Assembly (NCBI GenBank): GCA_964020155.1
Contig: OZ026549.1
Location: 370,133 to 434,132 of the forward strand
Direction of reading: 5' to 3'
DNA from: Chondrilla cf. caribensis
Lineage: Eukaryota; Porifera; Demospongiae; Chondrillida; Chondrillidae
DNA: 64,000 bases
Shown: one piece after another, positions 35,446 to 52,393 of the stretch
How the letters are laid out: each line of letters starts with the position of its first letter
Numbering within the stretch: position 1 is the stretch's first letter
Notes under the pieces: generated by a model
What the model was told of the DNA's origin: nothing
The model's input: the letters and a program-made list of their open reading frames with translations, nothing else
Database searches by the model: none
Position numbers and translations under genes: made by a program

Positions 35446-35973
35446 ATGCAAGGGTGTGCATGGGTGTGGGTGTTCCATTGATCAAGCAAGAGAAAGAGAA
35501 TTATGTGCAGTCACAGTGTGTTCAGGGAGGTGTGGTCAGAGTGGACACACTGCAGTAGTACAAGGGCTACCAGCTAGTCTGTACATAATTATAATTAATA
35601 CTGAAACCACCAGACTAGGGTTTGTTGTGTACTGTATGACATGTGGAATCTGTACATACTGAGTTAACACCATGTTCCACTCCCAGGTACTTCATCATGC
35701 AACAGTCCTTCTACAAATACCATTGTCATCATAGCTCCCATAGCAGCAAGTATGGTGATACTACTAGTTGGTATCACACTACTGGTCATTGGTGTCATGC
35801 TGATAGTGAAGAGGAAGAGACACACACCCACAGTACAGTATGACCAGGAATACAAGGTACAGATTTATGATGAAGTGGGAGATCCTGTGAAGACCAGCAA
35901 AGACACTAAAGTCTATCAAGAATTGGATGTCAACAAGATGGACGACACCAAGCAATATGCTACAATCAAGTGA
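31757..35973 (+). CDS. G6: class B receptor with three CCP modules and no stalk, 694 aa
   Basis: Exons: 31757-31799, 31936-31968, 32143-32484 (Ig, 114 codons), 32570-32872 (Ig-like 2), 33048-33344 (FN3-1, 99 codons), 33451-33693 (FN3-2, 81 codons), 33801-33980 (CCP-A), 34174-34353 (second CCP-A), 35153-35329 (CCP-B), 35687-35973 (membrane span, tail). All in frame. Oddities: the Ig exon uses a new acceptor that adds about ten residues (GAQFSEVSNV); the core Ig tryptophan is Leu (NYNLTC); FN3-2 ends at a GGAG|gtactc donor and so lacks its last strand; the stalk exon is deleted; CCP-A is doubled. CCP-B has Leu for the second cysteine. The last exon has the second membrane-span type (GTSSCNSPSTNTIVIIAPIA), as in G7 to G9. 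ITAM-like pair intact. Confidence 0.85.
34354..35152. other. Intron between second CCP-A and CCP-B, G6, with unique insert
   Basis: Contains a (TA)n tract at about 34507-34539. About 34540-34880 matches nothing else in the window (starts gcaaaaagatggctgatttc). From 34900 it rejoins the sequence shared with G7 to G9. The unique part may be a mobile-element remnant; no terminal repeats seen. Confidence 0.5.
35334..35445. repeat. GT microsatellite after CCP-B, G6
   Basis: (GT)n that begins within the donor itself (gtgagtgtgtg), so GT dinucleotides run on without a break from the splice site. Confidence 0.95.
35556..35660 (+). pseudogene. Candidate extra hydrophobic exon, broken in G6
   Basis: Equivalent of the 105-base candidate exons in G7, G8 and G9, but the donor (c|gtgtta) is changed to tgagtta and a stop codon appears there. 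Confidence 0.3.
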
Positions 35974-38052
35974 TCCTTGATTGGAGCAGCGTGCATTGAC
36001 TTATTATAGCGAGTGCATTTTGCATTAACTGAACATCACAAGATAATGATAAGTAGAGTGTGCTCCAACTAATAATGTGTGGGAAGTATGCTGAGTTCAT
36101 CCCACACAGTGTGTGCAACTGGTGTGTGTAACTGGTATTTGAATGAGTTATGTAATAAATACATTCAAGATACCTCAATATTAAATGTTCTTCGTACTGT
36201 GAACAGTATGTGTATCCAAGATATATGGAAACACATAGTCTAGGATGCCATTTTCAGTTAACCCGAGTTAAATAACCAGGTCAACACAAATTGCCCTATT
36301 ATAAATAATATCACCAATACTCATGCATGTGCACCTCTATGGAGGTACTATGGACCCTGTGGTGACCAACTGTGGGATATGAGATTTTGCAATTAATATT
36401 ACATCTGTATCATCTACATACAGTATAGGTCCCTGACCTGATTTGTTATAGGAATTAAGCCCATTCACATGTGATCAGTTGCAGAGATTGGATATTTGAA
36501 ATGTGTCACCATACCATATTATCATTACTTCCCATGCAGTCACAATGGCCTCCATTTGACACATATTACCATCCATACTCGTGCATGTACACCTTACATG
36601 GGATGTACATATTTGTGTGGTATGTATGGGCCTCGTGGTGACCAGTGGTTTATTCTGATTATACGATTAACAGAAAAACAGTATATTGTGATATGAATTT
36701 TAATGTTCTTCTTGATTGAGTTTACAATAAAATAAACTAAATGGTAGGGGATGGGGTTGTTTGTTGGTTGGTATATGGGATTGTATTTGAGAGATTTAGT
36801 ATATGGGTTGAGGTGAAGTGTATTTGATTGATTTGTGTAGTTGTGTGTATTGTTGTCCATCATGCTGCAGTGTCTCAGAGGAGTGTACATGCATTGATAT
36901 TTGTGCTCTGATGTGTCAAGTAAAACAATATGAAGGGTCCCTGGTGAACAGTGATCAAACATGAAATCATCTCACTGGTCATCTTGTCTGGGTCCATAGC
37001 TCTGTAGTACCTCCGTGGAAATGTACGTACAAAATGTTGTTATGTATCATAATCATTGACATTGGTGGTACCAGGATGACCAGCAATATAATGACCTTAT
37101 AATTACCAGTCATGAGGTCTGTAGCACATCCAGAAGAGTGTGCACCCATCTGTATTTGTGTTATTACCTGTAACATGGATACTGGTCAGGTCGTGGTGAC
37201 TAGCAACAACTGTAGAACTACCAGGCTGGTCAACACCAGGCCATACCACCTCCATAGGAATGTACATACAAAAGAATCTGTACTATTATATTATGTATCA
37301 TACGTACACTATGGAGCGAGGCTGTAATAACTGGTGATAAAACATATTTACTTGGTCATCACCAGGTCTATAGTACCTCTAGGAGGGTGTATATGCATCT
37401 CTATTTGTGCTTGATTTGACATATGGACACTGAAGAGGGTGTGGTGCATGTGATCAGTTTTAAAAGTTAAAATTACCTTGCTGGTACTATGAGGTCTGTA
37501 GCACATGCCAGAGGGTGTGCATGTATCAGTATTTGTGCTATTATGTCATATGGACACTGGGTAGGCAGTGGTGACCAGCAACAAATGCAGTATTACCTGG
37601 CTGGTCACCAGGAGGCCTATACCACCTCTATAGGCTGTCATATGGACACTAAGCAGGCCATGGTGACCAATAATAAATTAAACATTTCCTGTTCTCTCAA
37701 GATCTGTATTAAATCATAGATACTCTATCTAATAGTATGAGTAAATCAAGGTAGTGACACACACTAAACTAACCCAAGAAGAGACCCCATTTCAGGATCA
37801 TGACCTGTGGTGCACATTTATGGCTTCAAAGCACCATTTTCCTTTGTACACAAACTAATTGGCAGCCAGTTCAGTGCAGGTGGTTGAAACTGAAAATGTA
37901 GACAGACTTTCAACTGACAAGATGTTATGGGTTGAGGTAGGGATGGACCCAGCTATTAGCCAGAGGGAGGAAACTACAAGGGGAGTTGTGGGGGAGGTTA
38001 TAGTAAGGGATCAATTATAGAGCATATACCACACACACACACACGCGTGCGT

Positions 38053-38091
<39 letters not shown>

Positions 38092-38099
38092 CACACACG

Positions 38100-38183
<84 letters not shown>

Positions 38184-38593
38184 CACACACGCACGCACGC
38201 ACGCACACACACACACACACACACGCACGCGCGCACACACACATGCACACACACATAGACATAATATATGTATTACACCTCACAGTGGATCACATATCAG
38301 GTAATTTCAAGGTAGAAATAGAATTAAGTCACACATTAATGTTGTAATATACACAGTCGCACACATGATGTTAGATTATGATGGATTCATTAACATAGGA
38401 GAAGTAGAAACCTTACAACTTCACCTTACATTATTAGAGTAGAGTGAACCCACAGGCCAGGATACCACCCAAATACCCAACACCTGGTGATTGAGACACA
38501 TCCTGCAGTGCATATATTATATGTAGGCACACTGGTTTTGGTGTTCTATTTCAGTACAGACAGTACATCTGCTACTAGCAGCAGTAGAGTGAG
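35974..38593. repeat. Spacer G6-G7: 3' flank, tandem repeats, class A 5' flank
   Basis: 35974-36170 is the 3' flank with hairpin; it has an AATAAA at about 36156 that the other copies read as AGTAAA. 36300-36640 and 36880-37700 are degenerate tandem repeats. 36650-36870 is a unique T/G-rich insert. 37740-38593 is the class A 5' flank, with a (CA)n tract at 38029-38255 interrupted by GC-containing steps, then the block ending at the start codon. Confidence 0.7.
38029..38255. repeat. CA microsatellite in class A 5' flank of G7
   Basis: (CA)n with CG-containing interruptions (acacgcacgc). Alternating purine-pyrimidine DNA, expanded relative to G2 (3532-3625) and G9 (52030-52064). Confidence 0.95.
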
Positions 38594-42988
<4,395 letters not shown>

Positions 42989-44585
42989 TCTTTGATTGGA
43001 GCAGTGTGCATTGACTTATTATACCGAGTGCATTTTGCATTAACTGAACATCACAAGATAATAATAAGTAGAGTGTGCTCCAACTAATAATGTGTGGGAA
43101 GTATGCTGAGTTCATCCCACACAGTGTGTGCAACTGGTGTGTGTAACTGGTATTTGAATGAGTTGTGTAGTAAATACATTCAAGTTACTTTGATTACTGT
43201 TCTTTGTGGCATGATAAGTATGTATATCAAAGATTAATGAGCATACAGCACATAGCCTGGGATGCCATTTTAAGTCAAATAAAATAACCAGCCTAAGACA
43301 AAATTGCTCATATTATACATGATAACACCAATACTCATGCATGTGCACCTCTATGAAAGGTGTGAGAGTTATTTGGATTACTGTTCTTTGTGACATGATT
43401 AGTATGTATATCTATGATAAAAGAAAGCACATAGTCTGGGAACTTAAATAACCGGGCGGAGACAAATTGCCTCATGATATACTTGATACTCATGCATGTG
43501 GACCTCTATGGAGGTGCAACGTACCCCGTAGTGACCACCTGTTGGTGATGGCCAATCTGACTAGAGATCAAATTTAAAATCCTTTCACAGGTCACCTTTG
43601 TCAGGGTCTGTAGTACCTCCACAATAAGGGTGTACATGCAGCAGTATGAGTAGAGATGTGGCAGGCCGTGGTGACCAGCGAAATAATTATATTGCCAGGC
43701 ACAACAAGGTCTATACAGCACTGCCATTGGAATATACCTACAAAGTATTATTATGCATCATTTTATATGGGCACTAGGGAGGTTATGTGAGTGGCAATAA
43801 AACATAATTTCTTTGGTCACCACCAAGTCTGTAGTACTTCCACAAGGTGTACATTTGTGCTATGATGTGTCATGTGGATACTGGAGAGGTTGTGGTGATC
43901 AGCCATAAAATTTAAAATTATCTTGCTGGTCACCATGAGGTCTGTAGCACATCTGGGAGGGTTCCATGTATCAGTATTTGTTTTGTTACAAGTCATATGG
44001 ACACTAGGCAGGTTGTGGGGACCAGTGATAAAATGTACAAATTATACATGGCCAGTCACCATGAGGCCTATACAGCACCTCCATTGGAATGTTCATCAGA
44101 TGTTCATTTTAGGTTTGTACTGAATTTACAAATACACTCCAGTCTCCAGTATACTCACACACACAACACATACGTATTACACTTTGTACATTTGTAATGT
44201 TCACAACAGGTAATAAGCTTAAACTAATCTGATGGAGTAAAGTGTGCAATATCCACTGACGTGTGATGGGAAATGTACCTCTGGTGCTCACATGTCTTTG
44301 TGGGCTACTTCAAAATATTAAGTTGTAGTCATTGACCATTACCTGTATCATGCACAAATGTATAATATTTCAATTGATAGAAACTATGGACAATAATGTA
44401 TAGCCCTAGGCCTATCAACACACAAACAGTGTACAGTTATCTTCAACTCAGTGCATGTATGTGGGAGCAATACCATACTGCAAAACATTGAAAACACTAA
44501 ATACACCATATCTAACATAAATTTGCTAATGAGATGTAGATAATCTTTGTCAGATAACATGCTAGATCGAAGGATGTCCAATGAG
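42989..44585. repeat. Spacer G7-G8: 3' flank, tandem repeats, class B flank
   Basis: 42989-43210 is the 3' flank with hairpin. 43340-43480 contains a second, partial copy of the '3' flank tail' (gattactgttctttgtgac..) seen at 43190, a local duplication. About 43500-44110 is tandem repeats. From about 44200 it is nearly identical to the G9-G10 flank (57770 onward). Confidence 0.7.
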
Positions 44586-44873
44586 TCAGGGACTGCTAAT
44601 CACTTCCAGGCATTTGTCACTGGTCAGTGGAGAGTACTTCATAGAAATGAGCTCATCGTCATAACTGATTAGTAATGTCGGGTAATTAATCATGTCCTCA
44701 TCATTGCTGTTGAAGTGGAGGATTAGTCACACTTGTAATATCAAGTGGTCGTGTAACGTTGGATTGGTTAACACATTATGTGTCAGCCCAGAGATCAGTA
44801 AACAAATCATGATACCAATGATAATAAGAGGCACAAGAATTGAGATGGGTGTGTGGAGATACTTGTCAGACAT
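44586..44873 (-). CDS. Small antisense single-pass membrane protein, 73 aa, copy between G7 and G8
   Basis: Exon 1 44873-44773, exon 2 44706-44586, same splice sites. Span as in the 17389 copy, LTHNV at the junction, NDEDMINYPTLLISYDDEL in the tail. The start is 454 bases from the divergent start of G8. Confidence 0.4.
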
Positions 44874-44889
44874 TTTAACAGTATAATAT

Positions 44890-45326
44890 ATACAGTGAAC
44901 AGTATATCACTATAAACTGTTATATACAGTGACTCTGTTCAAAATCATGTAGTACTACATGGCGTTGTGTTGAACTACCACAGTTACATACTGACAGGAT
45001 GCTTGGTTATACATACAGTTCCATTTGTATAGCTGTCATAGTTATGTACGCAGTGCACGTAACTTGGTTATCTGAACCCACGATTATCCAAATGAATCTA
45101 TTGTCCCAATGTGTTCTGATAACCGAGGTTGCACTGTACTTAGTTACTTACAGATGTTATTTTGTATTAGGCTTAGAATAGACATAGTCTAGTGTATGCC
45201 TAGTAAGATTACACTACAAATGGTAATTGAATTGAATATTGTTTATGCAAAACACAACCATTCTATAGGCTTCCTACTAGACTAAACCCCTACAACAAGC
45301 ACTTGTATGGTTGATCAGTGGAGAAG
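44890..45326. promoter_or_regulatory. Class B 5' flank of G8 with best-preserved palindrome
   Basis: The pogo-like palindrome spans 45051-45136: the left arm cagtgcacgtaacttggtta and the right arm taaccgaggttgcactg pair over most of their length. The block 'gcctagtaagattacac' to the start codon is conserved. Confidence 0.45.
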
Positions 45327-48300
45327 ATGATACTGGAGAGTACCTTAGTTCTTGTACTTCTTGTTGGTGGTGAGTTAGGAAGAGAGGATCATCGTAGCTG
45401 TATATTAGGATCATATTTGTAGGTATACACTCATAATATTATCATGATATTGGTCACCATGGTGTGTGTTGATATACAAACTTTCTCACTCTCCATAAAG
45501 GTGGTGTGGGAACAACTGATCAACAATACTCAGGTAAAAAAATGTTGGACACACACAGCAAGTGAAGTATATAAGAGTCCAAAGACATATCTACATGCAC
45601 ATGAGAGGTTGATTATACGTATGTATAAACCTATCACAAGCTATTACCTGGTCCTGTAACATTCGTCAGGAATGTACACCCCTTCATACACCTTCTCTCC
45701 CTCCACAGCTCTTCCTTATGTGGTGATTGATGGATACACAGTCAGTTCAATTCTCAGCACTTCAGCTACTCTACCACTAGGAACAACTGTTGTTCTAGTT
45801 TGTAGAATCAGCGGAATACCACATGGACTACAGACTAACTATAACTGGACATGTCCAAATGAACCATGTCAACAAATAGGATATGATGGGAGAAAGATCA
45901 ACAACAATATTATAGCCATCAACATAACCTCTACAAGTGATGGAGGGACATACACCTGTAATGTCACTGCTCAAGGAAGGGAAGCTAGTCAACAGTTTCA
46001 ACTGAATGTTAATGGTCAGTGTTTGCAAGTGCATATTACTAGTACAGTGTGTGCATACCCATGGTGATACACTGGTTTACTTCATACTGTGTACTTTAGG
46101 TGGGCAAGTTGTTCACAGTCATGGGAGACTGATATTCAATGAGAGAGTCATCACTGACAAACAACAACTACAACCACCAAACAATGATAGAGGAGATGGG
46201 AGGATTGATTGTGCAGTGAGCAGTGGAGGGACTGAGTTTTCATATTTTGAACGCAATGTATCAACTGACACTAGTGGAGATGTTCGTCAGATCATAAGTG
46301 GATCCACTGCTATTGTAGTCATAAGAGATAGAGCTTTCAACAATTTTGTGAATTTTGAAGGGAATTGTGCTGGTATATACCACTACCTGTTCCTATCCAA
46401 TGGTGAGTTCTGGGTGGGATTTTATAGGGTCAAGGTATGGAAAAGGAAACTGTATATGTCAAAATATTTGAGGTAAACAGTGATTTCATGATATCTGCAG
46501 TATATGGTAGCAACCAACACTGTACTCCCACACACTGTCAAACACCACACTGCATATATATAACATATCCATCCCCTATTAGGTACCCTCCCTGATGTCT
46601 CTATAACTGGTACAACCAGGACTGGTGCCAGTATCACTATAAACATTGGTAACATACCTAATGATTCTGAGAGGGTTATCATCGGATATCACAGACTGGA
46701 CCTTGGAATACCAGTAGTAGGAGAGTATGGGAATAATGGTAAGGGATCATCAAGAACATTCTCCTCACTAGTACCTGGTGCTAAGTACAGGATTACAGCA
46801 TGGGGACTTGGTGGGTATACAGATAAAAGAAGGAGTCAGTCACCAGCTGTGAGGGAGGTTAATACAATGGAAAAAAGTGAGTTGATGCAATGGTCACTTA
46901 ATTGGCAACATAAGCAGTGTGCACACATCACTAATCAGTGGATAAATGCATACAACATCTCATACATGCACATCCTACACAGATCCATCTCCTCCAAGAC
47001 ACCTCACTAGAACTAGAGTGTTTGATGATGGGATTGAACTAAACTGGATACCACCTAGAGAACCTAATGGAGACTTACGACATTACATCATCAAATACTT
47101 TACACAAGATGGAACACAACAAAAGATCAACACTGCAAACAACATCAACTACTACAACTTAACAGGATTAGAGAGAGGACAGACCTACCGCTTCATCAGA
47201 GTGGTAGCTGTCAACTCAGCTGGAGGTGGGGGAGGAAGTCAACATATAACAAGTTATGTACACAATCCAACAGTGGAGAGTACAAGTGAATTGGAGTTGG
47301 AGGTGTTGAGAATTATGTCTGAATATTTGTGAGTATATAATTATTATCATGTCTTCATCAACTAGAGCCACTAACACCTACACCATCTCCTACAACCAGC
47401 ACACCATCTTCTACAACCAGTACTCCATCTCCTACAACCAGCACACCATCTCCTACAACCAGTACACCATCTCCTACAACCAGTACACCTAGTAAGGGTA
47501 TACGTACTATAGTATATTATTTCACCTACACAAATACAAACATACTTTACTGCTTTTGCCATATTATGCCTATTCATAAATAATAATTACTTTCTAGCAA
47601 TGACATCAATGGTTAACACTCGGGTACAAGGGTGAGACCTACAACATATCACAGTGGTAACTATCAACCCAGCTAGAGCGGCTGGGATCACACATGTACC
47701 AAATAGTATACCAAAGTACATTATGTTAGTGAATACATTTCATCATCTCATTCACCACACTGTCCACTCCCTCTCACATCCAGTACCTTGTCCTCCACCA
47801 TCCCTACCTCCCAACACAATGGTCCTCACTACACTCACTACTACTGTACCACCTGGGACCACCATCACTATAGGATGTGTGGGTGGATACTACACTGATC
47901 AGGAGGAGATACTGACATGTGGAAGTGATGGACAGTGGAGAGGGAGCATCACACAATGTACAGGTAACTGTGTGCTTGTCAATCAATACATCATAATACT
48001 GTAGGTATGTGGACTAGGGGCAGCAACCAGTATATACCCAAACAGGTAGCTCATATCCACTGACATGCCTATCACAGATGTACTATTCGAGTAATTCACT
48101 ACCCCAGATATTTCCAACTGGAGCAGGTCAATCATACTGCAGTGGACTTTGAATTCACTGTACAATAATTATTGTGGGTCAAGTTGTAATGATTTACAGA
48201 AATGCTCAGACTATGAACCATTTCTATTAGAGCAACAATAGCAAACAGTTAATGACCAAAAAGAAAAGTGAATAAGGCAACCATTGATGGTTTTATTAGA

Positions 48301-49243
48301 TGGAAATAGCGTCTTATCTTTTAGTGAAACTTACATCGAAGGGTACTTGTGTGAGAATGTGTAAATAATTACGATGCAATGACCGCAAAGTGCATAATCA
48401 ACTTAAAATGAATGTGCAGCTATGTGCCAAGTTCAACGCCCTCAACATTTAACCGTACTCCAACTTTTACATCAAATGAAATTGTATGCATCTCACGATG
48501 CTAGTAATGATTCCCTTAAAGTTAATACATTTTTCCTATTATAAAAGTCTTTGAAGTTTTTTCTTTGAAAGGATATATAAGCCATTTACTCGCATTTATT
48601 GGTTGGAGTAACACACACCTTGATACCAACACCTACAATAAACATCAGTAAGAACGGCCTACATGACTACTTAGATGATGTACACATATGTACATACCAA
48701 CTACCAGCTCTACAGGTGAAATGTCAATTAAATTTGTCATATTTGATTAATAACTACAAGATCACCGATGTAAGTACGTCTGAAAATACATGCACATATG
48801 ATACCGTATAGCGGGAAATTTTCATGGGACAAAATTTTCGCGGATTTCGCGGTTGGCCTAACATCCGCGAAAATTTTATCTGCGAATAAGGCGTTCTTGC
48901 TGTTCTGTCGCATGACTCTGGCCAGCATCCGCGAAAATTTTATCTACATTTTTCATTTTTGGAGCCATTCGCAAAAATTTTGTCCCATGAAAAATTCCCA
49001 CTATACGGTAATTAATACAGACATAATAAGTATATAACCCCACACCTCACATCATAGGAACATGCACAACATCAAACTTGACTGCTGCCTTTCATGACAT
49101 ATCCTACACTGTACCCACTGAGATAAGACCAGGTACTGTAGTGAGTGCACACTGTGAAGAAGGCCACCAAGTAGCTATCAGTGCTGTGTGTCAGGATGAC
49201 AGGACATGGAGAGTACATGAACAATGTGTCCAGAGTGAGTGGG

Positions 49244-49335
<92 letters not shown>

Positions 49336-49832
49336 TTGCACCAGGAAGAAGAAAAAGAATTATGTGCAGTCACAATGTGTTCAGAGAGGTGTGGTCAGAG
49401 TGCATACACTACAGTAGTACAAGGGCTACTAGCTAGTCTGTACATAATTATAATTATTACTGTAACCACCAGCTTAGGGGTTGTTGTGTACTGTATAGTA
49501 TGTGGAATCTGTACATACCGTGTTAACACCATGTTCCACTCCCAGGTACTTCATCATGCAACAGTCCTTCTACAAATACCATTGTCATCATAGCTCCCAT
49601 AGCAGCAAGTATGGTGATACTACTAGTTGGTATCACACTACTGGTCATTGGTGTCATGCTGATAGTGAAGAGGAAGAGACACACACCCACAGTACAGTAT
49701 GACCAGGAATACAAGGTACAGATTTATGATGAAGTGGGAGATCCTGTGAAGACCAGCAAAGACACTAAAGTCTATCAAGAATTGGATGTCAACAAGATGG
49801 ACGACACCAAGCAATATGCTACAATCAAGTGA
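45327..49832 (+). CDS. G8: class B Ig/FN3/CCP receptor, 683 aa
   Basis: Exons: 45327-45369, 45501-45533, 45709-46014 (Ig), 46100-46402 (Ig-like 2), 46583-46876 (FN3-1), 46983-47285 (FN3-2), 47366-47491 (stalk, 42 codons), 47784-47963 (CCP-A), 49058-49234 (CCP-B), 49546-49832 (membrane span, tail). All in frame, although intron 6, between Ig-like 2 and FN3-1, is unlike the others in its first half. Ig-like 2 has Asp-Cys-Ala in place of Glu-Cys-Arg at the first cysteine. FN3-2 uses a gtgaat donor. CCP-B has all four cysteines. Second span type. Tail: YDEV, YQEL, YATI. The CCP-A to CCP-B intron carries a MITE and is nearly identical to that of G9. Confidence 0.87.
47621..47702 (+). pseudogene. 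FN3 exon relic, G8
   Basis: Relic with 'caacatatcaca' (3 bases lost) and 'ggtacaagggtgag' upstream. Open but without an acceptor. Confidence 0.55.
47964..49057. other. Large intron between CCP-A and CCP-B, G8
   Basis: Related to the G3/G5 intron in its first half (the 'gtgaataagg' and 'ttatcttttagtgaa' blocks), then carries the MITE. No coding content recognised. Confidence 0.65.
48804..49008. mobile_element. MITE in G8 intron
   Basis: 205 bases between TA dinucleotides (48802-48803, 49009-49010). Terminal inverted repeats of about 38 bases begin ccgtatagcgggaaattttc, then catgggacaaaatttt. Internal copies of 'atccgcgaaaattttatc' occur twice. Non-coding. TA target suggests Tc1/mariner mobilisation. 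Confidence 0.85.
49245..49333. repeat. GT microsatellite after CCP-B, G8
   Basis: Pure (GT)n, starting after donor gtgagtgggga. Confidence 0.95.
49415..49519 (+). other. Candidate extra hydrophobic exon, G8
   Basis: 105 bases, phase 1-1, acceptor catacactacag and donor c|gtgtta. It reads VQGLLASLYIIIIITVTTS then LGVVVYCIVCGICTYR. Same caveats as for G7. Confidence 0.3.
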
Positions 49833-52393
49833 TCCTTGATTGGAGCAGTGTGCATTGACTTATTATAGCGAGTGCATTTTGCATTAACTGAACATCACAA
49901 GATAATGATAAGTAGAGTGTGGTCCAACTAATAATGTGTGGGAAGTATGCTGAGTTCATCCCACACAGTGTGTGCAACTGGTGTGTGTAACTGGTGTGTG
50001 TAACTGGTATTTGAATGAGTTGTGTAGTAAATACATTCAAGCTACATGGATTACTGTTCTTTGTGGTGTGATTAGTATGTATATCAAGATAAATGAGAAC
50101 ACATAGACTAGGATGCCATTAATTTTTATTAAGTCAAATTAAATAACCGGACCAACACAAATTACCCTATTATGAATAATATCACCAATACTCATGCATG
50201 TGCACACCTCTATGGAGGTACTATGTACCCCGTGGTGACCAACTGCAGGATGTGAGATTTTGAAATAAATATTACATCTGTATTATCTACATACAGTATA
50301 GGTCCCTGACCTGATCTGTTATAGGATTTAAGCCCATTCGCATATTGTGACCAGTTGCAGAGAAGGGATTTTTGAAATACGTCACCATACCATATTATCT
50401 TTAGTTCCCATGCAGTCACAATGGCCTCTATTTGACACATATTACCATCCATACTCGTGCATGTACACCTTGTGTGGGATGTACGGACCTTGTGGTGACC
50501 AGTGGGTTATTTCTGATCACTGGTCACCCCAGTCTCAATAGTGCCCATATGAGATACAGTAGCAACATTCGTGGATTGAAACCCCTCTGGAGGTGCTACA
50601 GAGGTTGAGGTGGCAATGTGAGCAAGGTTGCTGCATGGTCACCACGGCCTCGCCAGTTTCAATATTTAGTGGTTAAGACATGGGCACGTGGGCATTTTAT
50701 ATGTCATAATGCCCGAGTGTCCATGCCTTAACCATTATAGCATCCGTTGGTAACGCTTTATACTGTTGCTAGCGCTTTATACATTATAAAATTGCTGTAT
50801 AATAGTACTGTTTCTATGGTAACGGATGTATAGCACTATAAAACACCTATATTCATACACAGGTGATAAAATGTATCCTGCTGGTCACCATCATATCTGC
50901 AGTGTCTCAGAGGAGTGTACATGCATTGATATTTGTACTCTGATGTGTCTAGTAAAACTACATGAAGGGTCCCTGGTGAACAGGGATCAAATTTGGAATC
51001 ATCACACTGGTCATCTTGTCTGGGTCTGTAGCTCTGTAGTACCTCCATGGAAATGTACATACAAAATAATATAATGTGTGTTGTTATGTATCATAATCAT
51101 TGACATTGGTGAGACCAGGGTGACCAGCAATAAAATCACCTTATAATTGCCAGTCACAAGGTCTGTAGCACATCCAGAAGAGTGTGCATACATCCGTATT
51201 TGTGTTATTACCTGTAGCATGGGTACTGGTCAGGTCGTGGTGACTAGCAACAACTGTAGAACTACCTGGCTGGTCAACACCAGGTCATACCACCTCCATA
51301 GGAATGTACATACGAAAGAAAGTGTACTATTATATTATATATCATTACTACGGTATTATATTATGTATCATATGTACACTATAGAGGCCGTAATAACTGG
51401 TGATAAAACATATTTACTTGGTCATCACCAGGTCTATAGTACCTCTAGGAGGGTGTATATGCATCTGCATTTGTGGTTGATTTGACATATGGACACTGAA
51501 GAGGATGTGGTGCATGTGATCAGTTTTAAAATTATAAATTAACTTGTTGGTCACCATGAGGTCTGTAGCACATCCAGGAGGTGTGCATGTATCAGTATGT
51601 GTGTTATTATGTCATATGGACACTGGGTAGGCAATGACCAGGAGGCATAGGTCTATACCACCTCTATAGGCTGTCATATGGACACTAAGCAGGCCATGGT
51701 GACCAATGATAAATTAAACTGCACCTGTTATCACAAGATCTGTAGTAAATCAAGGTATAGTGACAGTTTCAGGATCATGACCTGTGGTGCACATTTAAGG
51801 CTTTAAAACACCATTTTTTGTACACAAGCTAATTGGCAGCCAGTTTAGTGCAGGCGGTGAGGATTGGTAAAAGAAACACTGAAAATGTAGGCAAAATTTC
51901 AACTGACAATACATCATGAGTAACTGGTTGAGGTGGGGCTGAAGTTAGTATGCAGCTGTGAGCCAAAGGGGTTATTGTAAGGGGGAGTTGTAGGGGAGGT
52001 TATAGTAAGGGATTAATTATAGAGCATACCCACACACACACATACACACACACATGCACACACATAATGTCATACTCTCACACACACAGAGAGACATATT
52101 ACAGTGGATCACATATTATCAGGCAATTTTGAGGAAGGAATAGAATTAAGTTACACATATAATGTTGTAATATACATAGAGTCACATACATGATATAGAC
52201 TATGACGGAATCATCACAAAAGAGAAGTAGAAACCTTACAACTTCACCTCACATTTTTACAGATACCACCCAAATACCCAACACCTGGTGATTGAGACAC
52301 ATCCTTCAGTACATACATATGTAGGCACACTGGCTTTAGTGTTCATTTTCAGTAAAGACAGTATACATCTAATACTAGCAGTGGTAGAGTGAG
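49833..52393. repeat. Spacer G8-G9: 3' flank, tandem repeats, class A 5' flank
   Basis: 49833-50050 is the 3' flank with hairpin (one 'gtgtgtaactg' unit doubled). 50200-50560 and 50880-51720 are tandem repeats. About 50660-50850 is an inserted stretch with two nested inverted repeats (tggttaagacatgggca with its partner at about 50717-50733, and catccgttggtaac with ggtaacggatg near 50820), possibly a small foldback element. 51730-52393 is the class A 5' flank with a short CA tract. Confidence 0.65.

Noticed and set aside
35643..35843. Alternative-frame and - strand frames across the last exon (for example HSSHSSKYGDTTSWYH, or MYSWSYCTVGVCLF)
   Set aside because: They recur in all copies only because the real membrane-span exon is conserved.
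44384..44581. Recurrent - strand frames in class B flanks (LDMAHLVFSMF... CVDRPRAIHYCP; also 8854, 17135, 30758)
   Set aside because: They start at non-ATG codons or internal Met, are broken in the G4-G5 and G9-G10 copies, and lie just past the stop of the antisense gene. More likely its 3' untranslated part; an extra exon cannot be excluded.
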